Numbered from the stretch's first letter, positions 25,176 to 34,138 are shown. The stretch is DNA of 64,000 nt from Rhodoferax fermentans (GCF_002017865.1 NZ_MTJN01000002.1:62001-126000); one strand, 5' to 3'. Translations and numbers: made by a program. The notes: generated by a model not told the origin, from the sequence alone.

Positions 25176-25646
25176 TTACTTTGCGGGATCGTCAGGAAGG
25201 CGATCCATCATCATTTGCATCATGGAAGTCATCATTTCCATGCGCTTTTCCATCATCTCGGGGTGGGCCATCATGTCCAAGGGCACACGCCCTTTGTTTG
25301 CGCCAGAGTCCGTGCTGCCCATGCCTTTCATGCCACCCATGGAGGCCATCGAACCCATCATGTTCATGCCGTCTTGCATGGCCTTCGCGTGATCAGCCAT
25401 AAGCGCGTTGCGTTCTTCCGGTGTTTTTGCCGCCATCATCTTTTCATGCATCTCGCGCATAACTTTCATTTGGCTATCCATAGCGGCCATCGATTCCTTG
25501 ACCAATGCTTTCGGCTTGGCTACAGCCGCCTTTTTTACAGAATCAGCCGGATGATGTTGAACATGTTGGGCGTCCGTTTGCGCATAGGCGCCAAATGCAG
25601 CGGCAGCCATAACTAGAGGCAGAACAGTTTGACGAAAAGTTGTCAT
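25176..25646 (-). CDS. Met-rich periplasmic protein, probable copper binding
   Basis: 156 residues. Signal peptide of about 22 residues (ends GAYAQ), then a His patch (HVQHHP) and long helices very rich in Met (MKVMREMHEKMMAAKTPEER, MQDGMNMMGSMASMGGMKGM, MMTSMMQMMMDRL). The composition suits Cu(I)/Ag(I) buffering in the periplasm, like other Met-rich proteins of copper operons, but I cannot assign a family. It is 11 bp upstream of the DUF2933 gene. Confidence 0.75.
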   Translation of the reverse strand: MTTFRQTVLPLVMAAAAFGAYAQTDAQHVQHHPADSVKKAAVAKPKALVKESMAAMDSQMKVMREMHEKMMAAKTPEERNALMADHAKAMQDGMNMMGSMASMGGMKGMGSTDSGANKGRVPLDMMAHPEMMEKRMEMMTSMMQMMMDRLPDDPAK

Positions 25647-25810
25647 TTGAAACTCCGGTTGGTGGAAATGGGTAATGCCAATGCCATGCCCAAATTGGTG
25701 AGCAGTGCGAGTGAAGCAGTCAGAGCGCCAAGCGTCCGTGCGCTAAGCAACTTATTGAAAGCTTTCGCTGGATGGAAAAGTTCAATATCGACAAGTGGAG
25801 GATTCCGCAT
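25643..25810 (-). CDS. Small hypothetical membrane protein
   Basis: 55 residues from ATG 25810 with AGGA 6 nt upstream. One hydrophobic segment at about 29-45 (LGALTASLALLTNLGMALAL). Its stop overlaps the start of the Met-rich gene by 4 bp, which suggests translational coupling and supports it being real. No family recognised. Confidence 0.5.
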   Translation of the reverse strand: MRNPPLVDIELFHPAKAFNKLLSARTLGALTASLALLTNLGMALALPISTNRSFK

Positions 25811-25927
25811 GTGAATTCCTTTGCACCTCGCCCAGACGTTGTTTGAAGATGGCCTCTTGGTTACCACACTTGCACCAGATCATGATGCGGTGCTGAAATG
25901 TCCGCATCACTCCTGGTTACGGGCTCG

Positions 25928-26209
25928 TTAGCGGCGGTTTTCCAATTTGACGTAGTAAGCCAGCCTGCCGACCTCATCCCCGTTCATGGTGATTGTTTGA
26001 CCATTCGCGGTTTCCATCGCTGCGCCTTCTTGCATGCGAACAACTTTTCCAAACTTGTTTTCCATGGCCATCTTGCCGTCTTTAAACTGATGCACGATAG
26101 CGCCGTCCTTGAGTTGGGTGGACTTCACAATATCCTGATTGGTCACTGCGAATGCAGACAGGGCAGGCAAAGCAAGACTCAGAACCAGAATGGATTTACG
26201 AATTGACAT
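25928..26209 (-). CDS. copK: CopK-family periplasmic copper protein (copy 3)
   Basis: 93 residues. Signal peptide of about 21 residues, almost identical to copy 2. Mature part IVKSTQLKDGAIVHQFKDGK, then MAMENKFGKVVRMQEGAAME and ITMNGDEVGRL. It retains the conserved methionines and has His where copy 2 has Tyr (VHQF versus VYQF). The C-terminal 12 residues differ from copy 2. A CopR-type box is at 26320-26334. It is the first gene of the minus-strand series leading to copF and may provide the promoter for it. Confidence 0.9.
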   Translation of the reverse strand: MSIRKSILVLSLALPALSAFAVTNQDIVKSTQLKDGAIVHQFKDGKMAMENKFGKVVRMQEGAAMETANGQTITMNGDEVGRLAYYVKLENRR

Positions 26210-26387
26210 GATAAAACTCCTTCAAGATGATTGCAGTTCTCCCCGAAGTTTCTCGGGGACCGGTGACGCAACTGCTGCATCACTGGTGTTAATGTAGAAG
26301 TCCAACCCCAACAAAGGCATGACCGCAAAATTACAAAAAAGACACCTAAAGAAAGTTTTCGAATCACATTGACGGGTTCTGAAAAAC
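26175..26387. repeat. Second copy of the duplicated copK promoter/leader
   Basis: Partner of 18885-19097 in the same orientation, about 98% identical by eye over 213 bp. Confidence 0.9.
26291..26334 (-). promoter_or_regulatory. CopR-type box and -10 of copK copy 3
   Basis: Minus strand: GTAATTTTGCGGTCA at 26334-26320, 23 bp, TACATT at 26296-26291. The duplicated block of copy 2. Confidence 0.68.
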
Positions 26388-26684
26388 ACGAACGTCTCGG
26401 TGGATTAATGCTCTTCCTCCACGCCGGCTTATGCACTCAGTCTCAGTTGGAAAACGCTCAAGTGCCAAGTCTGAGTTCATAGATGCATGAAGGCAACAGC
26501 CCAGATGCGGTCTCAAAGACTTTGTGTCTTTGCCAGGTAATCGGTTAGTCAACGACGATATCCAGAAGTGCGAATTTCGTCAGAGTCAGTCAGATCAATC
26601 AAATTGCCTTCTTCACTGTCGTCTTAATGCCAACAGCTGATTGAAATAGAAAGTCGAGCATGAGATTTCGAAGATGACACAAAT
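26388..26684. other. Intergenic stretch between copK copy 3 and cusF
   Basis: About 300 bp without a convincing gene, separating two divergent CopR-type promoters. No repeat or strong hairpin was noticed. Confidence 0.4.
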
Positions 26685-26728
26685 GTAATTTTCGGGTCAA
26701 CTTGTTGTTCGTTTCGGCGGTTCAAAAT
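26685..26728 (+). promoter_or_regulatory. CopR-type box and -10 of the cusF-cusCBA operon
   Basis: Plus strand: GTAATTTTCGGGTCA at 26685-26699, 23 bp, CAAAAT at 26723-26728. Located 32 bp before the cusF start codon. Confidence 0.66.
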
Positions 26729-26759
26729 CGGACATCCAATTTCACAAAGGAGTTCCCTC

Positions 26760-27143
26760 ATGAACGCTCGTTCTTTTTTCACCTTGATTCTGGCTGTTGC
26801 TGGAGTGGGATTTTCGACACTTGGCTTGGCGCAAATGGATCACGGCAGTATGAAGGGCGGTGCCATGGCTGGTGGCAGCATGCAGGGAAGCGCTGCCACC
26901 ATGGCGGCCCAACATGGCGCCGACACCAGCATGGCTGAAGGCACGGTCAAGCGGGTCGACAAGACAAAGGGAACAGTGACCCTGGCGCATGGGTCGGTGA
27001 ACGGCATGCCGCCCATGACCATGGCCTACAAGGTCAAGGACATCACTTGGCTCGACAAGATGCAGGTCGGACAAAAGATTCGCTTTGCCACCGACCCCGC
27101 CGACGGAGGCATGGCCGTGCTGCGTTTTGAAGCATTGAAATAA
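26760..27143 (+). CDS. cusF: CusF-type periplasmic copper-binding protein
   Basis: 127 residues. AAGGAG 8 nt before the ATG. Signal peptide of about 24 residues (ends LGLAQ), a Met/His/Gly-rich linker (MDHGSMKGGAMAGGSMQG) and the CusF barrel (AHGSVNGMPPMTMAYKV). As in the copy at 10201, the Trp of E. coli CusF is replaced by Met. It heads the operon with cusC, cusB and cusA and should hand Cu(I) to CusB. Confidence 0.88.
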   Translation: MNARSFFTLILAVAGVGFSTLGLAQMDHGSMKGGAMAGGSMQGSAATMAAQHGADTSMAEGTVKRVDKTKGTVTLAHGSVNGMPPMTMAYKVKDITWLDKMQVGQKIRFATDPADGGMAVLRFEALK

Positions 27144-27149
27144 CTGATA

Positions 27150-27498
27150 CAAGTTTTATGCGCTGGTCAAGGTTCTGGTGGCTGCGCACCAACAATGCCG
27201 GTTTGAAGTCATACTGCAATCTCTGCATGCCAGCCAAGATACCTGGATGATCATCCACACGGTCGATGGGCAATGCATCGGCCCCTTGCTGCAAAACCTG
27301 GGATTGAACCTGGCTCGCCTGTAAAACGACGCGACTGCCCTTGAAGTAACGGCCTTGGCCACGTGTGATCTGGCGGATGCCCAAACTCTGAAAGTGACGA
27401 TGACGCCGTGGTATTTTGTCAACGGCAAACCGCTGCCACAGTTCGGTTTTGACGAGTTAATGAAGCTCGTCGAAGACGCACTCGCCCAACATCTATAG
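27150..27498 (+). pseudogene. Broken DsbA/thioredoxin-like gene
   Basis: Fragments in two frames. The first frame has LVKVLVAAHQQCRFEVILQS and TWMIIHTVDGQCIGPLLQNL, ending in a stop at about 27328. The second frame has EVTALATCDLADAQTLKVTM followed by TPWYFVNGKPLPQFGFDELM and ends at TAG 27496-27498. Together they resemble the C-terminal part of a DsbA-type thiol-disulfide protein with the cis-Pro loop (TPWYFVNG). The N-terminal CxxC is missing. It sits between cusF and cusC. Confidence 0.65.
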
Positions 27499-27505
27499 GA
27501 TCATT

Positions 27506-28777
27506 ATGAAAGACATTTTTCAATCGGCTGCCTTATTGACGCTGCTGGCCTGGGGCAGTGCTGCGCCTGTGCTGGCACAGGAGACCTTGCCCGGCGCCCA
27601 GCTCGAAGGTTTGCTGGCCATCGCCAAAGCGAGCAACCCGGACTACGCCAGCATGCGCAAGGAAGCCCAAGCCGCCAGCGAGCGAGTCGTTATGGCCGGC
27701 GCCTTGATGGACCCGAAATTCCGGGTGGAATGGATGGACATCACCAAGGGCGGTTCGCAATCAGCCACGCTGTTGCCCAACGAAACCGGCAGTACCAAAT
27801 ACACCTTCATGCAAGACCTGCCCTGGTGGGGAAAACGCGATTTGAAGCGTGCCATTGCTGGTCAGGAGGCACAAGCTGTTGACGGCAAGGCACAAGGGAC
27901 TTGGGCGGAACTGGCCGCCAAAGTGAAAACCACCCATGCCCAGCGTTACTTTCTGTACAACACCAAGAAACTCACACAGGAATTACTCGACCTGACCAAC
28001 CGCTTGTCCAATGTGGCCCAGGTGCGCTACGCCGGAGGGTTGGCCATGCAGCAGGATGCCATTCGCGCCCAGGTGGAGCAAACCACCATGCAGACTGAAT
28101 TGGTGGCACTAGAAAGCGAAGCCCGCCAGGCCGACGCACGGCTTAACGCCTTGTTAGCGCGGCCAAGCAGCGCGCCCTTGGCTGCGCCTGAGCGTCTGTC
28201 AGTTTTGCCTGCTGCGGAGAAGTTCGATGCCGATTCCTTGCTGGAGCGGGCGCATCAGCGTAACCCGCAGCTTTTCTCGGAGGACGCACGTATCAAGGCA
28301 GCAGAGCTGTCACGTGAGCTCAGCCTGAAGAACCGCTACCCGGACTTCACGCTGGCCATCACGCCCACGCAAATGCAGAGCCGCGTCACCGAGTGGGGTC
28401 TGATGCTGGAGATGAACATTCCACTGCAACAGGGCACACGACGGGCTCAGGAGCGTGAGGCCCAAGCCATGCTGGCGGCAGCTCAGTCCCGTCGTGAGGC
28501 CGTGGCTAACCAAGTCGCATCCGATTTGTCTGAAAACCTGGCTGGCATACAAGCGGCGCAAAGGACAGAGCAACTTGTCAAGACCAGCTTGTTGCCACAG
28601 GCCGAATTGACTTTTCAGGCGGCCTTGGCGGGATACGAAAACGGCAAACTCGACTTTGCCACTCTGCTGGACGCACAGCGGCAAATTCGCCAGGCCCGCT
28701 TGGGACAACTGAAGGCGCAAGTTGACGCGCAGATGCGTCTGGCTGAGATTGAAAAGTTATTGGGAGAAGAATTATGA
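27506..28777 (+). CDS. cusC: CusC/CzcC-type outer-membrane efflux protein
   Basis: 423 residues. Signal peptide of about 24 residues (ends PVLAQE). Typical TolC-family helical repeats; PWWGKRDLKRAIAGQEAQ and the equivalent second half with LQQGTRRAQEREAQAML. Outer-membrane channel of the tripartite Cu efflux system. The last 4 bp overlap cusB (ATGA). Confidence 0.88.
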   Translation: MKDIFQSAALLTLLAWGSAAPVLAQETLPGAQLEGLLAIAKASNPDYASMRKEAQAASERVVMAGALMDPKFRVEWMDITKGGSQSATLLPNETGSTKYTFMQDLPWWGKRDLKRAIAGQEAQAVDGKAQGTWAELAAKVKTTHAQRYFLYNTKKLTQELLDLTNRLSNVAQVRYAGGLAMQQDAIRAQVEQTTMQTELVALESEARQADARLNALLARPSSAPLAAPERLSVLPAAEKFDADSLLERAHQRNPQLFSEDARIKAAELSRELSLKNRYPDFTLAITPTQMQSRVTEWGLMLEMNIPLQQGTRRAQEREAQAMLAAAQSRREAVANQVASDLSENLAGIQAAQRTEQLVKTSLLPQAELTFQAALAGYENGKLDFATLLDAQRQIRQARLGQLKAQVDAQMRLAEIEKLLGEEL

Positions 28778-30387
28778 AATCAGGTGCAGCTATCTCTGTA
28801 GGTGTTATCGCTTTGGTTGCTGCCGTGGGCAGTGGTTATTGGTTAGGACAGTCGGGCAAGGCAGCACAACATGCGCCAACTGCCGCAGTTCAGGCCACAG
28901 GCGCACCAGATACCCCCAAACAGCCAAAACTGTTGTACTACCGCAATCCCATGGGCCTACCCGACACCTCGCCGGTGCCGAAAAAAGACCCGATGGGCAT
29001 GGATTACATCGCCGTGTTTGAGGGCGCATCCACCGACGACAGCGCTGCTTCTCCGAATCAGGTCAACATCAGCACCCAGAAGGTCCAGAAACTTGGTGTG
29101 CGTGCCGAAGCCGCCCAGCTGCGCAGCCTGGATCGGACCATTCATGCCGCCGGCCGCGTGGAGCCCGATGAACGCCGCATTGCGATGATTTCGCCAAAGT
29201 TTGAAGGTTATGTCGAGCGCTTGCATGTCAATGTGACCGGCCAGTATGTGGCCAAAGGCCAGCCGCTGTTTGAGGTTTACAGCCCGGAGCTGGTGTCGGC
29301 GCAGCGTGAATATGCGATTGCGGTACAGGGCGCCGCGTCACTCAAGGGTGCCGACAGCTCGGCGCAGTTGGGCATGGGGCGACTGGTCGAATCGAGCCTG
29401 CAGCGGCTCAAGAACTGGGATATTTCCGAGGAGCAGATCAAGGCCCTGGTGGCCTCTGGTGATACCAGACGCACGATGACTTTTCGCTCACCGGTGTCGG
29501 GCATCGTGACCGAAAAGAAGGCGGTGCAGGGTATGCGTTTCATGCCCGGTGACGCGCTTTATCAGGTGTCCGATTTGTCGGCCGTCTGGGTGGTGGCGGA
29601 TGTGTTTGAACAAGATCTGGGACTGGTCAGGACCGGCGCAAAAGCGCAGGTCAGGATCACCGCTTACCCCGACAAGCTGTTCGAGGGAAAGGTGACTTAT
29701 GTCTACCCCACACTTAAAGCAGAAACGCGAACGGTGCCGGTGCGGGTGGAGATGGCTAACCCGGGCGGACTGCTCAAGCCCGGAATGTTTGCCCAGATGG
29801 AACTTCAAGTCTCGGGCAAAGCTCAGGCGGTGACTGTGCCGGTGTCGGCGGTGATCGACAGCGGTACCCGGCAAATTGTCTTGGTCCAGCTCAAAGAGGG
29901 CCGCTTCGAGCCGCGCGAGGTCAAACTCGGTGCGCGCAGCGACACCTATGTCGAAGTGATCGACGGGGTCAAGGAAGGTGAGCAGGTGGTGGTTGCGGCC
30001 AACTTCCTGATTGATGCCGAAAGCAATCTCAAGGCCGCAATAGGTGGCTTCGCGGGCGCAGCAACACCCAATTCTGCGGCACCGGCCGCATCTGGTGCAG
30101 CCGGCCCGGCCAGCGCCGGTCATCAGGCGCAAGGCACGGTCGAAGAGGTAGATGCCAAGACCGGTACGGTCAGCATTGCCCACGGTCCCATTGCCAGCCT
30201 CAAATGGCCAGCGATGACGATGGAGTTCAACGTGGCCAACGAGGCATTGCTCAAAACACTCAAGCCAGGCGCCAAAGTGGCGGTCGAGTTTGTCGAGCGC
30301 CAACCCGGTGAGTGGGTGATCACCAGTGTCAAGCCGCTTACAGCGGGCCAGGCCTCCACTGGCAGCGACGCGCACGCCGGTCATTAA
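28774..30387 (+). CDS. cusB: CusB periplasmic adaptor with fused CusF domain
   Basis: 537 residues. N-terminal membrane anchor (about 8-24), a heavy-metal-binding motif (YYRNPMGLPDTSPVPKKDPM, about 50-70), barrel-sandwich and beta-barrel adaptor domains (about 130-400), then an Ala/Pro-rich linker. A C-terminal CusF domain at about 450-525 contains AHGPIASLKWPAMTMEF. Unlike the two free CusF proteins, this domain keeps the copper-capping Trp. Links CusA to CusC and carries its own Cu(I) chaperone. Confidence 0.92.
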   Translation: MKSGAAISVGVIALVAAVGSGYWLGQSGKAAQHAPTAAVQATGAPDTPKQPKLLYYRNPMGLPDTSPVPKKDPMGMDYIAVFEGASTDDSAASPNQVNISTQKVQKLGVRAEAAQLRSLDRTIHAAGRVEPDERRIAMISPKFEGYVERLHVNVTGQYVAKGQPLFEVYSPELVSAQREYAIAVQGAASLKGADSSAQLGMGRLVESSLQRLKNWDISEEQIKALVASGDTRRTMTFRSPVSGIVTEKKAVQGMRFMPGDALYQVSDLSAVWVVADVFEQDLGLVRTGAKAQVRITAYPDKLFEGKVTYVYPTLKAETRTVPVRVEMANPGGLLKPGMFAQMELQVSGKAQAVTVPVSAVIDSGTRQIVLVQLKEGRFEPREVKLGARSDTYVEVIDGVKEGEQVVVAANFLIDAESNLKAAIGGFAGAATPNSAAPAASGAAGPASAGHQAQGTVEEVDAKTGTVSIAHGPIASLKWPAMTMEFNVANEALLKTLKPGAKVAVEFVERQPGEWVITSVKPLTAGQASTGSDAHAGH

Positions 30388-30399
30388 TGGGAATCCGCA

Positions 30400-33300
30400 A
30401 TGCTTTCAAAAATCATTGATTGGTCAGGCCGCAACCGTTTTCTGGTGCTGCTGGCCACCCTGTTCATTCTTGCGGGCGGTGTTTTCGCCGTGCTGCGTAC
30501 GCCGATTGATGCACTGCCGGACTTGTCGGACGTGCAGGTCATCGTTTACACCGAAGTTCCCGGCCAGGCGCCGCAGGTGGTGGAAGACCAAGTGACCTAC
30601 CCGCTGACCAGCGCCATGTTGTCGGTGCCTAAATCGAAAGTGGTGCGCGGCTTCTCGTTTTTTGGTGCGTCGTTTGTCTACATCATTTTCGAAGACGGCA
30701 CCGACATTTACTGGGCACGTTCACGGGTGCTGGAGTACCTGAACTTTGCCTCCGGCCGTATGCCTAAGGGCGTCACGCCACAGATCGGGCCGGACGCCAC
30801 CGGCGTTGGCTGGGTCTACGAATACGCGTTGATCGCCAAGAACAAAACCCTGGCCGAATTACGCAGCATTCAGGACTGGTATGTGCGTTACCAGTTGACC
30901 AAGGCCCACGGCGTGGCCGAGGTCGCGTCGATTGGCGGCTTTGTCCAGACCTATCAGGTGACCGTCGACCCGGTCAAGCTGCGTTCCTACGGCATTCCGC
31001 TGATGAAGGTGGCGCAGGTGATTCGCGACTCGAACCGCGATGTGGGGGGCCGTGCGGTCGAGATGGCCGAGACCGAGTACATGGTGCGTGGCAAAGGCTA
31101 TCTGCGTGGCAAAGGCGACATCGAGATGCTGGTGGTCAAGGCCGACAAGGGCACACCGGTGCTGATTCGTGACATTGCCCGTGTGGAACTGGTGCCCGAC
31201 GAGCGCCGTGGCTTGACGGAACTCAATGGTGAGGGCGAAGTGGTCTCAGGCATTGCCATGGCGCGTTACGGTGAAAACGCGCTGGAAGTCATCGCCAACC
31301 TCAAAGACAAGATTGCCGAGATTGGCCCGGGCCTGCCCGAAGGGGTGACAGTGCAGGCGGTGTATGACCGCTCCGAGCTGATCTACCGCGCCATTGACAC
31401 CCTCAAACGAACACTGCTGGAAGAATCGCTGATCGTTGCCGCCGTGTGTATCGTCTTTCTGCTGCATGTGCGCAGCGCCTTGGTAGCGATTCTGATGCTG
31501 CCAGTGGGCATTCTGATGGCGTTTATCGCCATGCGGTTGCTGGGCATGAGCTCGAATCTGATGAGCCTGGGCGGCATTGCGATTGCCATCGGCGCGATGA
31601 TTGACGCGGCGATTGTGATGATCGAGAACGCCCATAAACACCTGGAGCGCCTGCCCGAAAACCACAGCACGCATGACCGTTTTGAGGCCATGCTGGCTGC
31701 CTGCAAGGAGGTTGGCCCGGCGCTGTTTTTCTCGCTGCTGATCATCACCGTGTCGTTTTTACCGGTGTTTGCACTGGAAGGGCAGGAGGGGCGGCTGTTC
31801 TCGCCGTTGGCCTACACCAAGACCTTTTCCATGGCCAGTGCGGCGCTGCTGTCGGTGACGCTGGTGCCGGTGCTGATGCTGCTGTTTATCCGCGGCAAGG
31901 TGATGCCCGAGTCCAAAAATCCAGTGAACCGGTTTCTGATCTGGGTCTACCGGCCAATCATCACCGGCGTGATGCGTTGGAAAAAAGTGACCATCTTCCT
32001 GGCACTGTTGACACTGCTGGTTTCCTGGTATCCGGCCTCCAGGTTGGGTTCTGAATTCATGCCCACGCTCAACGAAGGCAGCCTGCTCTACATGCCAGCT
32101 TCGTTGCCCGGCATGTCGATCACCAAGGCCGCTGAGTTGTTACAAACGCAGGACAAGATCATCAAGAGTTTCCCCGAGGTGGCCTCGGTTTTTGGCAAGG
32201 CAGGGCGCGCCAACACCGCCACCGACCCGGCGCCGACCGAGATGTTCGAGACCGTGATCAACCTCAAACCCGAGTCCGAATGGCGTGCCGGTCTGACCAT
32301 GGACAAGTTGATCGCCGAGATGGACAAGGCGCTGCAGTTCCCCGGTGTGGCCAACTCCTGGACCATGCCGATCAAGGCGCGCATCGACATGTTGTCCACC
32401 GGCATCCGTACGCCGATTGGCATCAAGGTGTTTGGCAAGGACCTGATTGAAATGGAAAAGCTGGCCCGGCAGATCGAAGCCGTGGTCAAGACCGTGCCGG
32501 GCACCAGCAGTGCCTTTGCCGAGCGCATCACCGGCGGCTTTTACCTCAACATCGAACCCGATCGCACGCAGTTGGCGCGGTACGGCCTGGCCGTGGGCGA
32601 CCTGCTTGACGTGGTTGGCAGCGCCTTGGGGGGGGAGATGGTGACAACGACGGTCGAGGGCCGGGAACGCTTTGGCGTGACGGTGCGTTACCCGCGTGAA
32701 TTACGTGGCGACCCGCAGCAAATCGCACGTGAGGTGCTGGTGCCAACCATGGATGGCGCGATGATCCCGCTGGGACAATTGGCCAAGGTAGTGGTGGCCA
32801 AGGGCGCACCGGGCATCCGGACCGAAAATGCTCTTTTGTCGGCCTACATCTATGTTGACATCCGCGACCGTGACATTGGCGGTTATGTGCATGACGCTAA
32901 AAAAGCCGTGGCCGAGCAGGTGACCTTCCCAAGTGGTTATTACGCCACCTGGAGCGGCCAGTTCGAGAACATGGAGCGCGCCATCGAGAAAATGAAGGTG
33001 GTGATTCCGGTCACGCTGCTGATCATCTTCCTGCTGCTGTACCTGAATTTCCGGCGCATCACCGAGACGCTGATCGTGATGCTCTCGGTGCCATTTGCCC
33101 TGGTGGGTGGTATCTGGCTGATGTGGGCGCTGGGCTACAACCTGTCGGTGGCGGTGGCGGTGGGCTTCATCGCGCTGGCCGGTGTGGCCGCCGAGACCGG
33201 CGTGATCATGCTGATCTACCTCGACCATGCCTGGGAGGCTATCAAGGTTAAATGCCGTGCAGAAGGGCGCGAGCCTGCCGTTGGTGATCTTTACGAAGCG

Positions 33301-33534
33301 GTGATGGAAGGCGCTGTCGAGCGCGTGCGGCCCAAGATGATGACGGTGGTGGCGATCATGGCTGGCCTGCTTCCCATCATGTGGGGCACCGGCACCGGCT
33401 CTGAAGTCATGAGTCGTATCGCCGCGCCGATGGTCGGCGGCATGTTGTCAAGCACGGTGCTGACGCTGGCGGTGATTCCTGCGATCTACGCGCTGGTCAA
33501 ACAGTGGCGGTTAAAGAGGGGGTTGGAGGGCTAA
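30400..33534 (+). CDS. cusA: CusA, heavy-metal RND efflux pump
   Basis: 1044 residues, the normal length. Twelve membrane segments; the TM4 block AIGAMIDAAIVMIENAHKHL carries the acidic proton-relay residues of the HME-RND family, and SFFGASFVYIIFEDGTDIYW is typical of Cu/Ag pumps. The large periplasmic loop has the Met-containing MPTLNEGSLLYMPASLPGMS segment used for Cu(I). Inner-membrane motor of the CusCBA system; 12 bp after cusB. Confidence 0.95.
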   Translation: MLSKIIDWSGRNRFLVLLATLFILAGGVFAVLRTPIDALPDLSDVQVIVYTEVPGQAPQVVEDQVTYPLTSAMLSVPKSKVVRGFSFFGASFVYIIFEDGTDIYWARSRVLEYLNFASGRMPKGVTPQIGPDATGVGWVYEYALIAKNKTLAELRSIQDWYVRYQLTKAHGVAEVASIGGFVQTYQVTVDPVKLRSYGIPLMKVAQVIRDSNRDVGGRAVEMAETEYMVRGKGYLRGKGDIEMLVVKADKGTPVLIRDIARVELVPDERRGLTELNGEGEVVSGIAMARYGENALEVIANLKDKIAEIGPGLPEGVTVQAVYDRSELIYRAIDTLKRTLLEESLIVAAVCIVFLLHVRSALVAILMLPVGILMAFIAMRLLGMSSNLMSLGGIAIAIGAMIDAAIVMIENAHKHLERLPENHSTHDRFEAMLAACKEVGPALFFSLLIITVSFLPVFALEGQEGRLFSPLAYTKTFSMASAALLSVTLVPVLMLLFIRGKVMPESKNPVNRFLIWVYRPIITGVMRWKKVTIFLALLTLLVSWYPASRLGSEFMPTLNEGSLLYMPASLPGMSITKAAELLQTQDKIIKSFPEVASVFGKAGRANTATDPAPTEMFETVINLKPESEWRAGLTMDKLIAEMDKALQFPGVANSWTMPIKARIDMLSTGIRTPIGIKVFGKDLIEMEKLARQIEAVVKTVPGTSSAFAERITGGFYLNIEPDRTQLARYGLAVGDLLDVVGSALGGEMVTTTVEGRERFGVTVRYPRELRGDPQQIAREVLVPTMDGAMIPLGQLAKVVVAKGAPGIRTENALLSAYIYVDIRDRDIGGYVHDAKKAVAEQVTFPSGYYATWSGQFENMERAIEKMKVVIPVTLLIIFLLLYLNFRRITETLIVMLSVPFALVGGIWLMWALGYNLSVAVAVGFIALAGVAAETGVIMLIYLDHAWEAIKVKCRAEGREPAVGDLYEAVMEGAVERVRPKMMTVVAIMAGLLPIMWGTGTGSEVMSRIAAPMVGGMLSSTVLTLAVIPAIYALVKQWRLKRGLEG

Positions 33535-34080
33535 TCGTTCACCCTGAAGTTTGAAACCACTGGCCTTCTTCAGTTAGATTTATTTTCAAGCATGAATCAA
33601 ATTGGATATGGCAGTGCTCTGAGTGAGATGTGTCCTGTGCCAGGCAGAGATACTTCAACAAGTGGACTTTAATCTGGGAGGGAATTTTGATTTTGGCATC
33701 TCGATACCGGCCATTGTTGAGCCTCAATTCCTGGTCGAGACACGACTACCACTTTAAAGATTGGGTCTCCCGCAAGCGGTCATTGCGGGTCTGCTGATTC
33801 CCATCAGCGAATGTCAGCTTTCCGGCGTTGAAATCGCCAGAGGCTAAGACCGCAATGGGTCGTGTCCTGCCGATGGCAACCGCCATTCCAATGGCGCCTG
33901 TCAGTCTGCCTGTCGCTGAAGACAGCCACATTACCGTGGTCCCTGTCATTTTTGAACACAACTCATCTCGAGCCATCCACCACGCAGCGTCAACGAGATC
34001 GACTACAGGCAGGATTTTTTGCGCAATGCCATCGTTAATGTCTGAGACCGACCTCATGAGCAAAATTTGTGCTTCTCAAG
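33535..34080. other. Non-coding or decayed stretch after cusA
   Basis: About 550 bp between cusA and the mobile-element module. Two minus-strand frames (33539-33727 and 33746-34063) are open but without recognisable motifs or ribosome-binding sites. I leave them as uncertain. Confidence 0.4.
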
Positions 34081-34135
34081 AAAAAAAAACAGGCTGCCAC
34101 CCACTGCACCACACCACAGGGGTGCAGTGCAGCGG
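34081..34135 (-). terminator. Intrinsic terminator of the 34.1-35.1 kb pair
   Basis: Minus strand hairpin with arms CACTGCACC/GGTGCAGTG (34102-34110 and 34121-34129), followed by a run of nine T (34081-34089 read as A on the plus strand). It lies directly downstream of the gene ending at 34139. Confidence 0.75.
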
Positions 34136-34138
34136 CAA

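Noticed and set aside
33746..34063. Minus-strand frame of 105 codons after cusA
   Set aside because: No motif, no ribosome-binding site and no coupled neighbour; reported only as part of a non-coding stretch.
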